From Acidobacteriota bacterium (GTDB lineage Bacteria > Acidobacteriota > Terriglobia > Terriglobales > Acidobacteriaceae), in contig JAJZVZ010000030.1 of assembly GCA_021846945.1 (NCBI GenBank), positions 1 to 36,958 of the forward strand: a stretch of 36,958 bases of DNA. The letters are read 5' to 3'. Under the pieces are notes generated by a model. That model did no database searches and was not told where the DNA came from. It worked only from the letters and a program-made list of their open reading frames with translations. The position numbers were made by a program, and so were the translations under genes. Positions 7,724 through 15,733 of this stretch are shown here, piece after piece. Within the stretch, counting starts at the first letter, position 1; the number at the start of each line of letters is the position of its first letter.

Positions 7724-8337
7724 GCGACTTTCAGAAGCCTGAGCGTTGCCCCCAGAAACGTTGTGCTTCAGGCAAGTTTCTCGATGACCGCACGCAGTTC
7801 CGGCAGAGAACGCCCTCTTGCAGGGACCCGTCTTGCGGATCGCGCCGGCTCACCTTGTGCGGCACAACCTTTCGGCCTCTGTGAAAATGCTGCAGCCGCT
7901 TTCTACACGGGAACCTTTTCTTCAAGCTCCCTCGATTTATCGGAACCGATTCGGCGCGGCTAGTGCTTTTCTCAGGTAATGCCCTTCCTACATGAGCTTC
8001 GCCAGCATTCATTTCGTGAGAATTAAACCTGCTGGCGATCTTTGCTTGCTCGGCGGCGAGCTTGCTCTACCCGGTTCGGGTCGCCCGCGTCAGCCGCTTG
8101 ATAGGCAAATTTGATACTACAGCGAAGCGCCCCGGCTGGCAAGTTGACTCTTTATGCACTACGGCAAAACCGCGGCCGGTTTGTCCTGATGTGAACTTGT
8201 GAGCTCTTTGCCCGGCCGTCCCTCCCTGGGGACGCGACGCCTTGAAGGTCACGCCTTCAGAATACAGCATTGCCCGTCTCGCCATATCCGCGCTTCCCTG
8301 AGATTTTAAGGTATCCTTCGCGCTGGCGGTGTTGACC

Positions 8338-8387
8338 ATCAGATACACAAAACGCTACCCGTCTGGGTAGCGTTTTGTGTATCTGAT
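8338..8387. terminator. Perfect 23-bp hairpin with 4-nt loop, probably a bidirectional terminator
   Basis: Positions 8338-8360 are the exact reverse complement of 8365-8387, with loop GTCT. The inner stem AAAACGCTACCC/GGGTAGCGTTTT has an A-run before and a T-run after, like a two-way Rho-independent terminator. The stem is longer and more perfect than termination requires. On the minus strand it could end the mutM transcript. Confidence 0.6.
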
Positions 8388-8479
8388 TAAGCCACTGGCC
8401 TCCCGTACTACATGTGGCTGGCGGCAATCTCCGCCTTCTGCGTCGCAGGATCCCCGGCTGGTTTATCCCTCTTTGGGGG

Positions 8480-8501
8480 AACCGCCTCTCGAGCGGTTTT
8501 T
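8480..8501 (+). terminator. Rho-independent terminator-like hairpin, plus strand
   Basis: AACCGC at 8480-8485 pairs with GCGGTT at 8493-8498 around a CTCTCGA loop, followed by a run of Ts to 8501. The orientation would end a plus-strand transcript, but no plus-strand gene is recognised upstream. Confidence 0.4.
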
Positions 8502-8705
8502 CCTGCCGGGGTCCTGCCAATCACTGGCCTGGCTGGATCAGCCTCCAGCCCTTTGTTACATCACTGGCGCTTTGGTAATTGCAATCGGCGTGCCGTTTGC
8601 AACTCCTTTTATTTTTCATTTACTTACGCGAGAATCCAGATCAGGATTGTCTGCATTCTGGTATCTCATCGGAGAGGATCCTCCCAAAAACCGTAGATCG
8701 CATCC

Positions 8706-9563
8706 TCAGTGCTGGCATTGGGGACAGTAGTGGGTTCCGCGCCCGGCCAGGAGGATCCGCCGGATGGGCGTCTGGCAGCGGCGGCAGGGCTCGCCCGTGC
8801 GCCGGTAGACGCAATGCTCAAGCTGGAAAAAGCCACGCACGCCGTTGGCATCCACATAATCCGACACGGACGAACCGCCGAGCCGGATCGCGTGTTCCAG
8901 CACTTCACGCAGAGCCAGCCGCAACCGTTCCATCTCTGTCCGGCTCAGGCGTCCGGCCTGGCGGCGCGGCCGGATGCCCGCATGAAAGAGGCTCTCGTCC
9001 GCGTAGATATTGCCCACCCCAGCCAGCAGCGTCTGATTGAGCAGCGCGGCCTTGATGGGCAACTGGCGGCCGTGAAACAGCGCGGCAAACGCCTCCGGCC
9101 CGATGGACAGCGGCTCCGCGCCCGGCCCGGAAAAACCTGCCTCGCGGCGCAGATCGCGAAATTCGAGGCGTCCGAAGCGGCGCGGATCGACAAAGCGCAG
9201 CTCCCGGCCGCTGGCCAGGCAGAGCCGCGCGTGCGTATGGGACTCCACCGGGCTTTCCGGGGTCGTCACCAGTAGCCGTCCAGTCATGCCAAGATGAACA
9301 ATCCATTGTGCTTCGGGCACTGAGGCGCGGCGGATCCGGTCACCGGCTCCGGGTCCGGATGCCGAACCCAACTCACAGACAATATGCTTGCCGGTCCGGT
9401 GCGCGCCGAGCAGAGTCCGCCCCGCAAGGCCTTCGGACTGGTTCTTGGCAGGCGTCTTGAAGAGCCTCGGGTGGCGGCTGAACCAGGCCTGGATGATGCG
9501 ATCCCCCCGCAGCCGTTCATCCACGCCACACGCTATGGTTTCCACCTCGGGTAATTCAGGCAT
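8706..9563 (-). CDS. mutM: Formamidopyrimidine-DNA glycosylase (Fpg/MutM)
   Basis: A 285-residue bifunctional DNA glycosylase/AP lyase that removes 8-oxoguanine and formamidopyrimidines. The invariant N-terminus MPELPEVETI supplies the catalytic Pro2 and Glu3. Further landmarks are 'GRTLLGAHRTGKHIV' with the conserved Lys, 'HLGMTGRLL', 'FVDPRRFGRLEF', and the helix-two-turn-helix segment 'LLAGVGNIYADESLFHAGI'. The C-terminal zinc finger is complete, with a C-x2-C pair in 'GEPCRRCQTPI' and a second in 'HYCPQCQH'. Length is slightly above the usual 270-275 because of an insertion around residues 66-85. It appears to be a single-gene unit; the next gene upstream on the strand begins about 60 nt away (9624) and could be co-transcribed. 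Confidence 0.97.
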   Translation of the reverse strand: MPELPEVETIACGVDERLRGDRIIQAWFSRHPRLFKTPAKNQSEGLAGRTLLGAHRTGKHIVCELGSASGPGAGDRIRRASVPEAQWIVHLGMTGRLLVTTPESPVESHTHARLCLASGRELRFVDPRRFGRLEFRDLRREAGFSGPGAEPLSIGPEAFAALFHGRQLPIKAALLNQTLLAGVGNIYADESLFHAGIRPRRQAGRLSRTEMERLRLALREVLEHAIRLGGSSVSDYVDANGVRGFFQLEHCVYRRTGEPCRRCQTPIRRILLAGRGTHYCPQCQH

Positions 9564-9623
9564 CGCTTCATTTTAGTGAAAAAAGCGCCTCTGCCGGAAC
9601 GGAGGCGGTCTCTTCAAAGATGC

Positions 9624-10154
9624 TCACTTATTGCCGCCGGACTTATGAAGTCTATGAATACGACTCGCCTCAAAACTCACAATCTTCCACTCGCCCTTCG
9701 GGTTCTGAACGTAGACGCGGGTATACCGGTAGCGGCCCGAGACAACTCCTTCAGGAGTCGTGCCACGCGCCTCGGCCATTGACGTGACCAGCGCAGTCTT
9801 GCCGTAAAAGCGAACCTTGCGGTCGAAGAGTTGGAGGCTGGTGAAGTGCAACTGGCCTGAGCGGAGGTAGGCCAGGGTCTGTTCTTTGGTTTGAAGTGTT
9901 CCAGACGACGTAATCGCCAGGTAATCGTCAGCCAGCAGGCCGTCCAGGGCGTTTATATTGCCCTTCAGGATGGCATCGCGCCAGGTTTCTTCAAGTTGGA
10001 AGATCTCGCGCCGGTATTCGTGCTTCTGCGCCTTGGGCATCCCCGCATAAATAGGAGTCGCGCAGACTACTCCCAAAAGCAGCGGAATGAGCATCGCCAT
10101 TCGCACTATCCGGAGGCTCCTAGGCGGCGAGAGGCTGTTTTTGGCACCCTGCAT
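9624..10154 (-). CDS. Secreted NTF2-like protein (DUF4440/SnoaL-like fold)
   Basis: 176 residues. A hydrophobic segment 'MAMLIPLLLGVVCATPIYAG' around residues 19-38 is a likely Sec signal peptide, preceded by an 18-residue basic n-region if the ATG at 10154 is used; an internal ATG at residue 19 would give a more typical signal. The mature part matches the DUF4440 pattern of NTF2-like proteins: 'LEETWRDAILKGNINALDGLLADDYLAI', a middle 'LRSGQLHFTSLQLFDRKVRFYG', and 'RYTRVYVQNPKGEWKIVSFEASRI' at the end. This cone-shaped fold binds or transforms small ligands, and most DUF4440 members have no assigned reaction. It sits just upstream of mutM on the same strand, with no functional link evident. 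Confidence 0.8.
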   Translation of the reverse strand: MQGAKNSLSPPRSLRIVRMAMLIPLLLGVVCATPIYAGMPKAQKHEYRREIFQLEETWRDAILKGNINALDGLLADDYLAITSSGTLQTKEQTLAYLRSGQLHFTSLQLFDRKVRFYGKTALVTSMAEARGTTPEGVVSGRYRYTRVYVQNPKGEWKIVSFEASRIHRLHKSGGNK

Positions 10155-10297
10155 AAGCGTAAAGGATACTAGCCCCCCAAAGGTTCAGCGGTCAATGCCA
10201 TGCACGAGGAATTTCCTCTGCCCCCAATCTCCCTCGCAGGGGGAAGAACCCACGTTCCTCGGGCTGGATCTATCGGTCATTGGACTCGGCGGACGGC

Positions 10298-10585
10298 TTA
10301 AACGAGAGCAATCAGGCTTTCGAGGTCGCGATCCTTCATTCTCTGAAAGAGGTGACCGACGGCGTACTTCTTGAAATGCGGGGTTTCGCGGTGGGCGGCC
10401 AGAGCCTGCTCGTCGCGATATTGCTCATAGATGACGACCGTGCCAGGATCATCCTGGAGCACATGGGGGATATAGGTGACGCATCCTGGCTCAAGGCGCG
10501 AAGCGGCGGTGAGCAGACGCAGGGATTCAGCGATAGCAGCGCGATCTTCGGGATCAAACCTGAAGCGAACGACAAAACTGACCAT
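10298..10585 (-). CDS. ABM-family monooxygenase (YgiN-like quinol monooxygenase)
   Basis: A 95-residue single-domain protein of the antibiotic-biosynthesis-monooxygenase fold, a small ferredoxin-like dimer. Visible family pattern: 'MVSFVVRFRFDPEDRAAI' (first strand), 'LEPGCVTYIPHVLQDDP', 'VVIYEQYRDEQALAAHRETP' with the conserved E-x-Y and His, and 'HFKKY' leading to the last helix. Length is typical (95-105). The family includes cofactor-free quinol oxidases and many proteins of unknown substrate. It lies 57 nt downstream of purA on the same strand, so co-transcription is possible. Confidence 0.85.
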   Translation of the reverse strand: MVSFVVRFRFDPEDRAAIAESLRLLTAASRLEPGCVTYIPHVLQDDPGTVVIYEQYRDEQALAAHRETPHFKKYAVGHLFQRMKDRDLESLIALV

Positions 10586-10642
10586 AGAATGGGCTCCCCT
10601 TCGGCCTGAGCGGCAGAGTCCCAGGGTGTCCTCAAGTTTACC

Positions 10643-11959
10643 TTATGCGTGCATGCTTTCAAGAGCCTTGGCGAACTCCGGCAATACGGCGATCTGGTCC
10701 CGCTCCGGGCCGGTGGAAACCATGCCGATGCGGGCGCCGCTCTCGCGCTCCTGGAAGTGCAGGTAATCCTGCGCCGCTTTGGGTAGTTTTTCAAACTCGG
10801 TAATGCCCTCGGTGGACTGGCGCCATCCCTTCAGCGTTGTATAGCGCGGCTTCACGCTTCCCAATCCCCGGACATCCGCCGGGATCTCATCGGTCACTTT
10901 ACCGTCAATCTCGTAACCAATGCAGACCGGAATCTCGTCCAGCTCATCGAGCACGTCAAGCTTGGTCACCACCAGCCACTCAGCGCCGTTGATCTGGTTC
11001 GAGTAGCGCAGCAGCGGAATATCGAGCCAGCCGCAGCGCCGCGGGCGGCCGGTCACAGCGCCGTACTCGTTGCCGCGCGCCCTCAGCAGGTCGCCGACCG
11101 GCTCGTGAATCTCGGTTGGGAACGGCCCTTCGCCCACGCGCGTGACATACGCCTTGGTCACGGCAACCACGGTCCCGATGGCCGTTGGTCCCACGCCGGT
11201 TCCGGTGCAGGCGCCGCCGGCAGTGGCCGACGAAGACGTGACAAACGGGTAGGTGCCGTGATCGATGTCGAGCATGGTGCCTTGCGCACCCTCGAACATC
11301 ACGCTGCCGCCCTTGGCAAGAATCTGGTTGAGCAGCCGTCCGCTGTCAGCCACGAAGGGACGTACCTGCTCGGCCGCGGCGGCGTATTCCTCGTACATTT
11401 TGGCTGGGTCCAGCGGATCGGTGCCGAACAAAGTGCGGGCAATGGCGTTCTTTTCCGCGCAAGCCGCCTCGATGTGCGTCTTGAGGAGCGCCGGATGCAG
11501 CAGGTCCACGATGCGCAGCCCGCTGCGCGCCATCTTGTCCTCGTATGCCGGCCCGATGCCGCGGCTGGTGGTGCCGATCTTCTTGCGTCCCGGCGCACTT
11601 TCGGCCGCCAGCTCAATCATGCGGTGATACGGAAGAATCACCTGGGCGCGATTTGAGACGAAGAGCTGTCCGTCCACCGCTACGCCCAGCTCGCGCAGCC
11701 GGGCCACTTCATGCAGAAAGGCCAGCGGATCCAGCACCACGCCGTTGCCGATGATGGCTTTGCACCCCTTCCGCAACACTCCGCAGGGAATCAGCTGAAG
11801 GACAAAGCGCTGCCCGCCGATGATGACCGTGTGGCCGGCGTTATGGCCACCGGCGTAACGCGCCACGGCGGAGAACCGCTCGCTCAGCACATCCACAATC
11901 TTGCCCTTACCCTCGTCACCCCACTGGGCGCCCAGCACTACTGCCGTTTTTGCTCGCAT
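10643..11959 (-). CDS. purA: Adenylosuccinate synthetase
   Basis: A 438-residue cytosolic enzyme that joins IMP and aspartate using GTP, the first committed step to AMP. The N-terminus 'VVLGAQWGDEGKGKIVD' holds the catalytic Asp and the GDEGKGK phosphate loop, followed by 'RYAGGHNAGHTVI' with the catalytic His. Later landmarks include 'GTTSRGIGPAYEDK', 'FEGAQGTMLDIDHGTYPFVTSS', 'TGRPRRCGWLDIPLLRY' and a final 'TGPERDQIAV'. Length matches bacterial PurA (425-440). The ATG at 11959 puts the first strand at the proper place. The gene is divergent from the rhodanese gene starting at 12183. Confidence 0.98.
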   Translation of the reverse strand: MRAKTAVVLGAQWGDEGKGKIVDVLSERFSAVARYAGGHNAGHTVIIGGQRFVLQLIPCGVLRKGCKAIIGNGVVLDPLAFLHEVARLRELGVAVDGQLFVSNRAQVILPYHRMIELAAESAPGRKKIGTTSRGIGPAYEDKMARSGLRIVDLLHPALLKTHIEAACAEKNAIARTLFGTDPLDPAKMYEEYAAAAEQVRPFVADSGRLLNQILAKGGSVMFEGAQGTMLDIDHGTYPFVTSSSATAGGACTGTGVGPTAIGTVVAVTKAYVTRVGEGPFPTEIHEPVGDLLRARGNEYGAVTGRPRRCGWLDIPLLRYSNQINGAEWLVVTKLDVLDELDEIPVCIGYEIDGKVTDEIPADVRGLGSVKPRYTTLKGWRQSTEGITEFEKLPKAAQDYLHFQERESGARIGMVSTGPERDQIAVLPEFAKALESMHA

Positions 11960-12182
11960 CTCGTCCCCGGATCCTGCCGTTCAACCGCATATTCGAAAGA
12001 TAGCCCCGCGCCTGCAGTCCTCTGCGTGAACCTGCAAATCGCCAGGCCTTCAAACTGAAGGCGCAGGCCTCATGGTCCGCACCCTGTTTTCTGCACCATG
12101 TTTGATGATAAACCCTACTTGTATTTGGGCGGCCAGGTTGAAGATTACGCCCGCTGATTTAGACTCTCTACGGAGACTCACC

Positions 12183-12701
12183 ATGAAACATTGCATGATG
12201 AATCGTTCGCGAGCAGCCGCCGTTCTCGCTTCCATTCTTTTCCTGGCCTCCTTCACGCTCTTCTCTTCCGCTTTGCAGGCGCAATCCAGCGAGCCCGCTT
12301 CCGGCCCGGGAAGCGCCTACTCTGTTCCCAAGGCGCAACTCATGCAGCCCGAGACTTTGCACAAGCTGCTGCAGGCGCGCGGAGCGCAAAAGCCCCTGGT
12401 GCTTCAGGTCGGCTTCCACATGCTTTACGCCGAGGCGCACATCCCCGGCGCCGAGTATGCGGGACCGGGCGCCGAGCCTTCAGGGTTGCAGAATCTGCAG
12501 AACCGGGTAAGCAAGCTGCCGCACAACAAGCTGATTGTGCTTTACTGCGGCTGCTGCCCCTGGGGCCACTGCCCGAACGTCGGTCCCGCCTACGCCAGGC
12601 TGCGCCAGATGGGCTTCACGAATGTAAAGGTACTTTACCTTCCCGACAACTTCGGCGCTGACTGGGCCAACAAGGGCTATCCTGTCGTGCAAGGTCAATA
12701 G
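12183..12701 (+). CDS. Secreted rhodanese-like domain protein with a four-cysteine active loop
   Basis: 172 residues from the ATG at 12183, which has a CGGAG eight bases upstream; a longer frame from 12072 has no signal. Residues 1-34 form a Sec signal peptide ending LQAQ. The rest matches a single rhodanese domain: 'KPLVLQVGFHMLYAEAHIPGAEYAGPG' is the first half, and 'KLIVLYCGCCPWGHCPNVG' holds the active-site loop. Instead of the usual CxxxxR/T loop it carries four cysteines (C122, C124, C125, C130). Rhodaneses move sulfane sulfur, but the extra cysteines could allow thiol redox work or metal binding. A TlpA-like thioredoxin gene follows after 7 nt, so the two probably act together in the periplasm. 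Confidence 0.82.
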   Translation: MKHCMMNRSRAAAVLASILFLASFTLFSSALQAQSSEPASGPGSAYSVPKAQLMQPETLHKLLQARGAQKPLVLQVGFHMLYAEAHIPGAEYAGPGAEPSGLQNLQNRVSKLPHNKLIVLYCGCCPWGHCPNVGPAYARLRQMGFTNVKVLYLPDNFGADWANKGYPVVQGQ

Positions 12702-12708
12702 CAGGGCC

Positions 12709-13266
12709 ATGCTGCGACGAATTCCGGGCGCGAAGACACAGACGCGAATGCAGTGGGGCGTTCTTTGCCGCAACGCTGGCGCGAAGCTGGTAGTGTGCGC
12801 TTGTCTCGCTGCCCTTGCTGCGCCGCCGGCGTCTGCGGCCACTTCCATGCTGCACAAGCCGGCGCCCGTATTTGTGCGCACCGACCTCAACCACCGCAAA
12901 CTTGATCTCCGCGCCTACCGCGGCAAGGTCGTGCTGCTGGACTTCTGGGCCTCGTGGTGCGCTCCGTGTCAGGTGGAGATGCCGCGTTTCGCGGCGTGGC
13001 AGCGGCAGTACGGGCCACGCGGCTTGCAGGTCATCGGCATCTCGATGGACGACGACCCGGCGGCGGCGCGCAAGGTGGTTGAAAAGCTCAAGTTGAATTA
13101 TCCCGTCGCCATGGGCGATGTCAAGCTGGGCGAGAGCTACGGTGGAGTTCTCGGCCTGCCGCTCACCTTTCTCATTGATCGCCGCGGCATCATTCAGGCC
13201 AGGTTCAGCGGTGAAGCCGACCTGAATGCAATGGAGCAACAGCTCAAGGCGCTGCTGGGGCGGTGA
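12709..13266 (+). CDS. TlpA/ResA-like periplasmic thioredoxin
   Basis: 185 residues. A hydrophobic stretch 'LVVCACLAALAAPPASAA' (residues 27-44) looks like a signal peptide or anchor. The thioredoxin domain shows 'KVVLLDFWASWCAPCQVEMP' with the redox pair C84/C87, 'LQVIGISMDDDPAAARKVVE', and the cis-proline loop 'GVLGLPLTFLIDRRGII'. These are hallmarks of the TlpA/ResA/CcmG branch, which reduces or supplies electrons to secreted thiol proteins. It starts 7 nt after the rhodanese stop, so the two are almost certainly one operon and the four-cysteine rhodanese is a plausible partner. The exact start is uncertain: an in-frame ATG at 12748 would give a shorter n-region. Confidence 0.88.
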   Translation: MLRRIPGAKTQTRMQWGVLCRNAGAKLVVCACLAALAAPPASAATSMLHKPAPVFVRTDLNHRKLDLRAYRGKVVLLDFWASWCAPCQVEMPRFAAWQRQYGPRGLQVIGISMDDDPAAARKVVEKLKLNYPVAMGDVKLGESYGGVLGLPLTFLIDRRGIIQARFSGEADLNAMEQQLKALLGR

Positions 13267-13357
13267 AGCGGATTGCTGATCCTGCTGGCTGGAGTGGTGG
13301 TATATTTGGCGGCAGAAAAGCAATAACATAGTTTGCTTCTGAAAGGGCTGGTGCACG

Positions 13358-14173
13358 ATGGCCAGGCGCGTTTCCTGTCTGCTGAAATCCCATAGGAAAA
13401 CCCTGCTGCTTGCTGCTGGCCTGATGGTTATGGTGGGGCCGGTGTTTGGGCAGGGAGGCGCGCCCGCGGCAAAGGATGAGGGCGGCAAGCCACTTGCATT
13501 CGACGTGATTTCGGTAAAACCTTCCAAATCCCAGAGCATGTGGTGGAGAACAACGCCAGACGGCTTTCACGCAGGGGGCGCGATCGTTTGGAGCCTGATG
13601 ATGAGCGCTTACGGCATCCTGCCCGATCAGCTTGTTGACCTTCCTGGATGGGCAACCTCCGACCGCTTCGACATTCAAGCCAAAATGGATGAAGAGACCG
13701 CTGCCGCTTGGAACAGACTTCCTCGAAATGAACGGAGCCGTCGACTGGCGCTCATGGAGCAAGCCCTCCTCGCCGGCCGCTTCCAACTCAAAGTCCACCA
13801 TGAAACCAGAAATCTTCGCGTGTACGATCTGGTGATCGCCAAAGGCGGTCTCAAAATCAAGGAGTCGCCTGCAAATGTAAGCTCCTACTGGACCATGGGC
13901 GGCGGGCGGCTTGGCGGCAAGGGGATCGGGATTGACAGTTTTATATTCAGTTTGTCAGGGGCGGTAGGTCGCTTCATTGTCAACAAGACCGGCCTGAGCG
14001 GCAAATACGACTTCACCCTCAAATGGACTCCGGATGGGATGCCGGAGACGGCCGACTCCGGGCCGTCGATCTTCGCCGCGCTTCAGGAGCAGCTTGGCCT
14101 GCAGCTCGTCCCTGCCAAGGCGCCTGTCGATGTCATCGTCGTCGATCACATCGAAAGACCCTCGCCCAATTAG
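13358..14173 (+). CDS. TIGR03435-family secreted protein (Acidobacteria-expanded family)
   Basis: 271 residues with a long basic n-region and hydrophobic core 'TLLLAAGLMVMVGPVFGQ', a likely Sec signal. The family signature follows at once: 'LAFDVISVKPSK', then 'WSLMMSAYGILPDQLVDLPGW' and 'DRFDIQAKM', 'LLAGRFQLKVHHETRNLRVYDLVIAKGGLKI', and a tail 'NKTGLSGKYDFTLKWTPD' plus 'LGLQLVPAKAPVDVIVVDHIERPS'. This arrangement is the TIGR03435 pattern, found in many paralogous copies in Solibacter and other soil Acidobacteria; no biochemical role is established that I know of. It lies 91 nt downstream of the thioredoxin and 120 nt upstream of the fucosidase, in the same direction as both. It is a strong taxonomic marker. 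Confidence 0.88.
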   Translation: MARRVSCLLKSHRKTLLLAAGLMVMVGPVFGQGGAPAAKDEGGKPLAFDVISVKPSKSQSMWWRTTPDGFHAGGAIVWSLMMSAYGILPDQLVDLPGWATSDRFDIQAKMDEETAAAWNRLPRNERSRRLALMEQALLAGRFQLKVHHETRNLRVYDLVIAKGGLKIKESPANVSSYWTMGGGRLGGKGIGIDSFIFSLSGAVGRFIVNKTGLSGKYDFTLKWTPDGMPETADSGPSIFAALQEQLGLQLVPAKAPVDVIVVDHIERPSPN

Positions 14174-14293
14174 AAGATCGCCTTCCCTTCTTCCGAAACT
14201 CTGCCTCGGCATGGGTGCGTCCTGCTATATTTTCTAACGCGAAAGATTCTTCGTCTGGATCGCGGAGTAAACGATGAAGATAAGGAGAAAACG

Positions 14294-15718
14294 ATGAATT
14301 GGAACGAGAGCACGAGGCGGTCGTTCTTGAAGCAATTTGGCGCGGCAGGCGCGATGGCCATGGCCGCGGCCAAGTCAGAAGGATTGAGTTTACCCGCGGC
14401 GCAGGCCGCCGGAGCGCAGTCCGGCACAACACCCGCCGACGAAAGGCAGGCCGCCACGCGCGCCCAGCGGATGCAGTGGTGGCACGAGGCCAAGTTCGGC
14501 ATGTTCATCCACTGGGGGCTTTACAGCGTGATCGGGCAGCACGAATGGGCCAAGGAGGTCGAGGGTGTTCCCATTCCGCAATACGAAATCCTGGCCAAGC
14601 ACTTCAAGCCCAAGCCCAACGCGGCTCGTGACTGGGCGCGGCTGGCCAAGCGCGCCGGCCAGCGCTACATGGTAATGACCACCAAGCACCACGAGGGCTT
14701 CTGCAACTTCGACACCAAGCTGACCAACTACAACGCCGTGCAGCAAGGCCCGGGCCGCGACCTGGTGCGCGAGTACGTTGAGGCGGCGCGCGCCGAAGGG
14801 CTGCGCGTGGGCTTCTATTACTCGCTGATGGACTGGCACCATCCCGACGGCGCCAAGTGCAAGACCGACGAGGCTGCGCGGCGCCGCTTCGTTGACTACA
14901 CGCACGGCCTCATCCGCGAGCTGATGACCAACTACGGCAAGATCGACGTCCTCTGGTACGACGTGGATTGGCCACTCACCCCCGAAGAGTGGGAGTCAGA
15001 GAAGATGAACCAGATGGTCTTCGAGCTGCAGCCGGAGATCATCGTCAACAACCGCAACGGCCTGCCCGGCGACTTCTCCACGCCGGAGCAACACATCACC
15101 GCTTCAGAAGCGGGTCGCGCATGGGAGACCTGCATGACGCTCAACGATAGCTGGGGCTTCAACCGCGGCGACGATGCCTGGAAGACGCCGAAGGAGATTG
15201 TCGATAATCTGGCCACAGTGTCAAAAGGAGGCGGCAATTATCTGCTCAACATTGGACCGGAGCCGGATGGTTCGATTCCGCCACAAACCATCGCGGTGCT
15301 GGAAGAGGTGGGCCGGTGGCTCGACACCAATGGCAAGGCTTTCTATGGCACTGATCGCTGCAACGCCGGCGGGAATGTGAATTGCAACTACACGCGCCGC
15401 GGCAACACGCTGTACATCCATCAGCACTTCTGGCCCGGCCACACGCCGGCGGCGGAGTGGCTGAGCTTCTACCAGCCGGAGGTGGTAGTCGCCATCGGCG
15501 GCCTCAAGCCCAAAGTGCTCTCGGCCCGGCTGCTCAAGACCGGCCAGAAGGTCGACTTCACCCAGGATGAATTCAGCGTTCGATTCACCGGCCTGCCGCT
15601 GGTGGCGCCGGATCAGCCGGCGACAGTCATCGAAGTGGAGTGCGACGGAGAGCCAACGGTGAACCATGCCGCCATGCGTCCGCTGTGGCCGCGCTATAAA
15701 GTCGGCATCAGCATCTGA
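14294..15718 (+). CDS. Exported alpha-L-fucosidase (GH29)
   Basis: 474 residues, with AAGGAG six bases before the ATG at 14294. The N-terminus 'STRRSFLKQFGAAGAMAMAA' is a twin-arginine signal, so the folded enzyme is exported. GH29 landmarks: 'KFGMFIHWGLYSV' (67-79), 'YMVMTTKHHEGFCNFDTKLT' (125-144) with the conserved HHEGF, 'GLRVGFYYSLMDWHHPD' (169-185), and the nucleophile region 'KIDVLWYDVDW', where D223 aligns with the usual catalytic Asp. 'SKGGGNYLLNIGPEPDGSIP' is the typical C-terminal barrel motif. The family releases terminal alpha-L-fucose by a retaining mechanism. It is convergent with the dehydrogenase operon, whose last gene ends 15 nt from its stop, and belongs by context with the sulfatase, glycosidase and TonB receptor upstream. 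Confidence 0.93.
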   Translation: MNWNESTRRSFLKQFGAAGAMAMAAAKSEGLSLPAAQAAGAQSGTTPADERQAATRAQRMQWWHEAKFGMFIHWGLYSVIGQHEWAKEVEGVPIPQYEILAKHFKPKPNAARDWARLAKRAGQRYMVMTTKHHEGFCNFDTKLTNYNAVQQGPGRDLVREYVEAARAEGLRVGFYYSLMDWHHPDGAKCKTDEAARRRFVDYTHGLIRELMTNYGKIDVLWYDVDWPLTPEEWESEKMNQMVFELQPEIIVNNRNGLPGDFSTPEQHITASEAGRAWETCMTLNDSWGFNRGDDAWKTPKEIVDNLATVSKGGGNYLLNIGPEPDGSIPPQTIAVLEEVGRWLDTNGKAFYGTDRCNAGGNVNCNYTRRGNTLYIHQHFWPGHTPAAEWLSFYQPEVVVAIGGLKPKVLSARLLKTGQKVDFTQDEFSVRFTGLPLVAPDQPATVIEVECDGEPTVNHAAMRPLWPRYKVGISI

Positions 15719-15733
15719 ACCGCTGAGAGCGGA

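Larger units (their letters stand above)
7532..8705. other. 1.17-kb stretch without a recognisable gene
   Basis: It lies between the end of mutM and the start of the receiver-like gene. Short frames exist on both strands (for example minus 7731-8012 and 8067-8348), but none shows a family motif, a ribosome-binding site or a signal peptide. I looked for RNase P RNA, tmRNA, SRP RNA and tRNA landmarks and found none. It does contain three strong hairpins, listed separately, so an unrecognised small RNA or a decayed region is possible. Confidence 0.55.

Noticed and set aside
8067..8348. 93-codon minus-strand frame beginning inside the long hairpin
   Set aside because: Its start lies within the perfect palindrome, there is no ribosome-binding site, and no family is recognisable.
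7532..8705. Possible RNase P RNA, tmRNA or SRP RNA in the gene-free stretch
   Set aside because: None of the conserved landmark sequences of these RNAs could be found on either strand.
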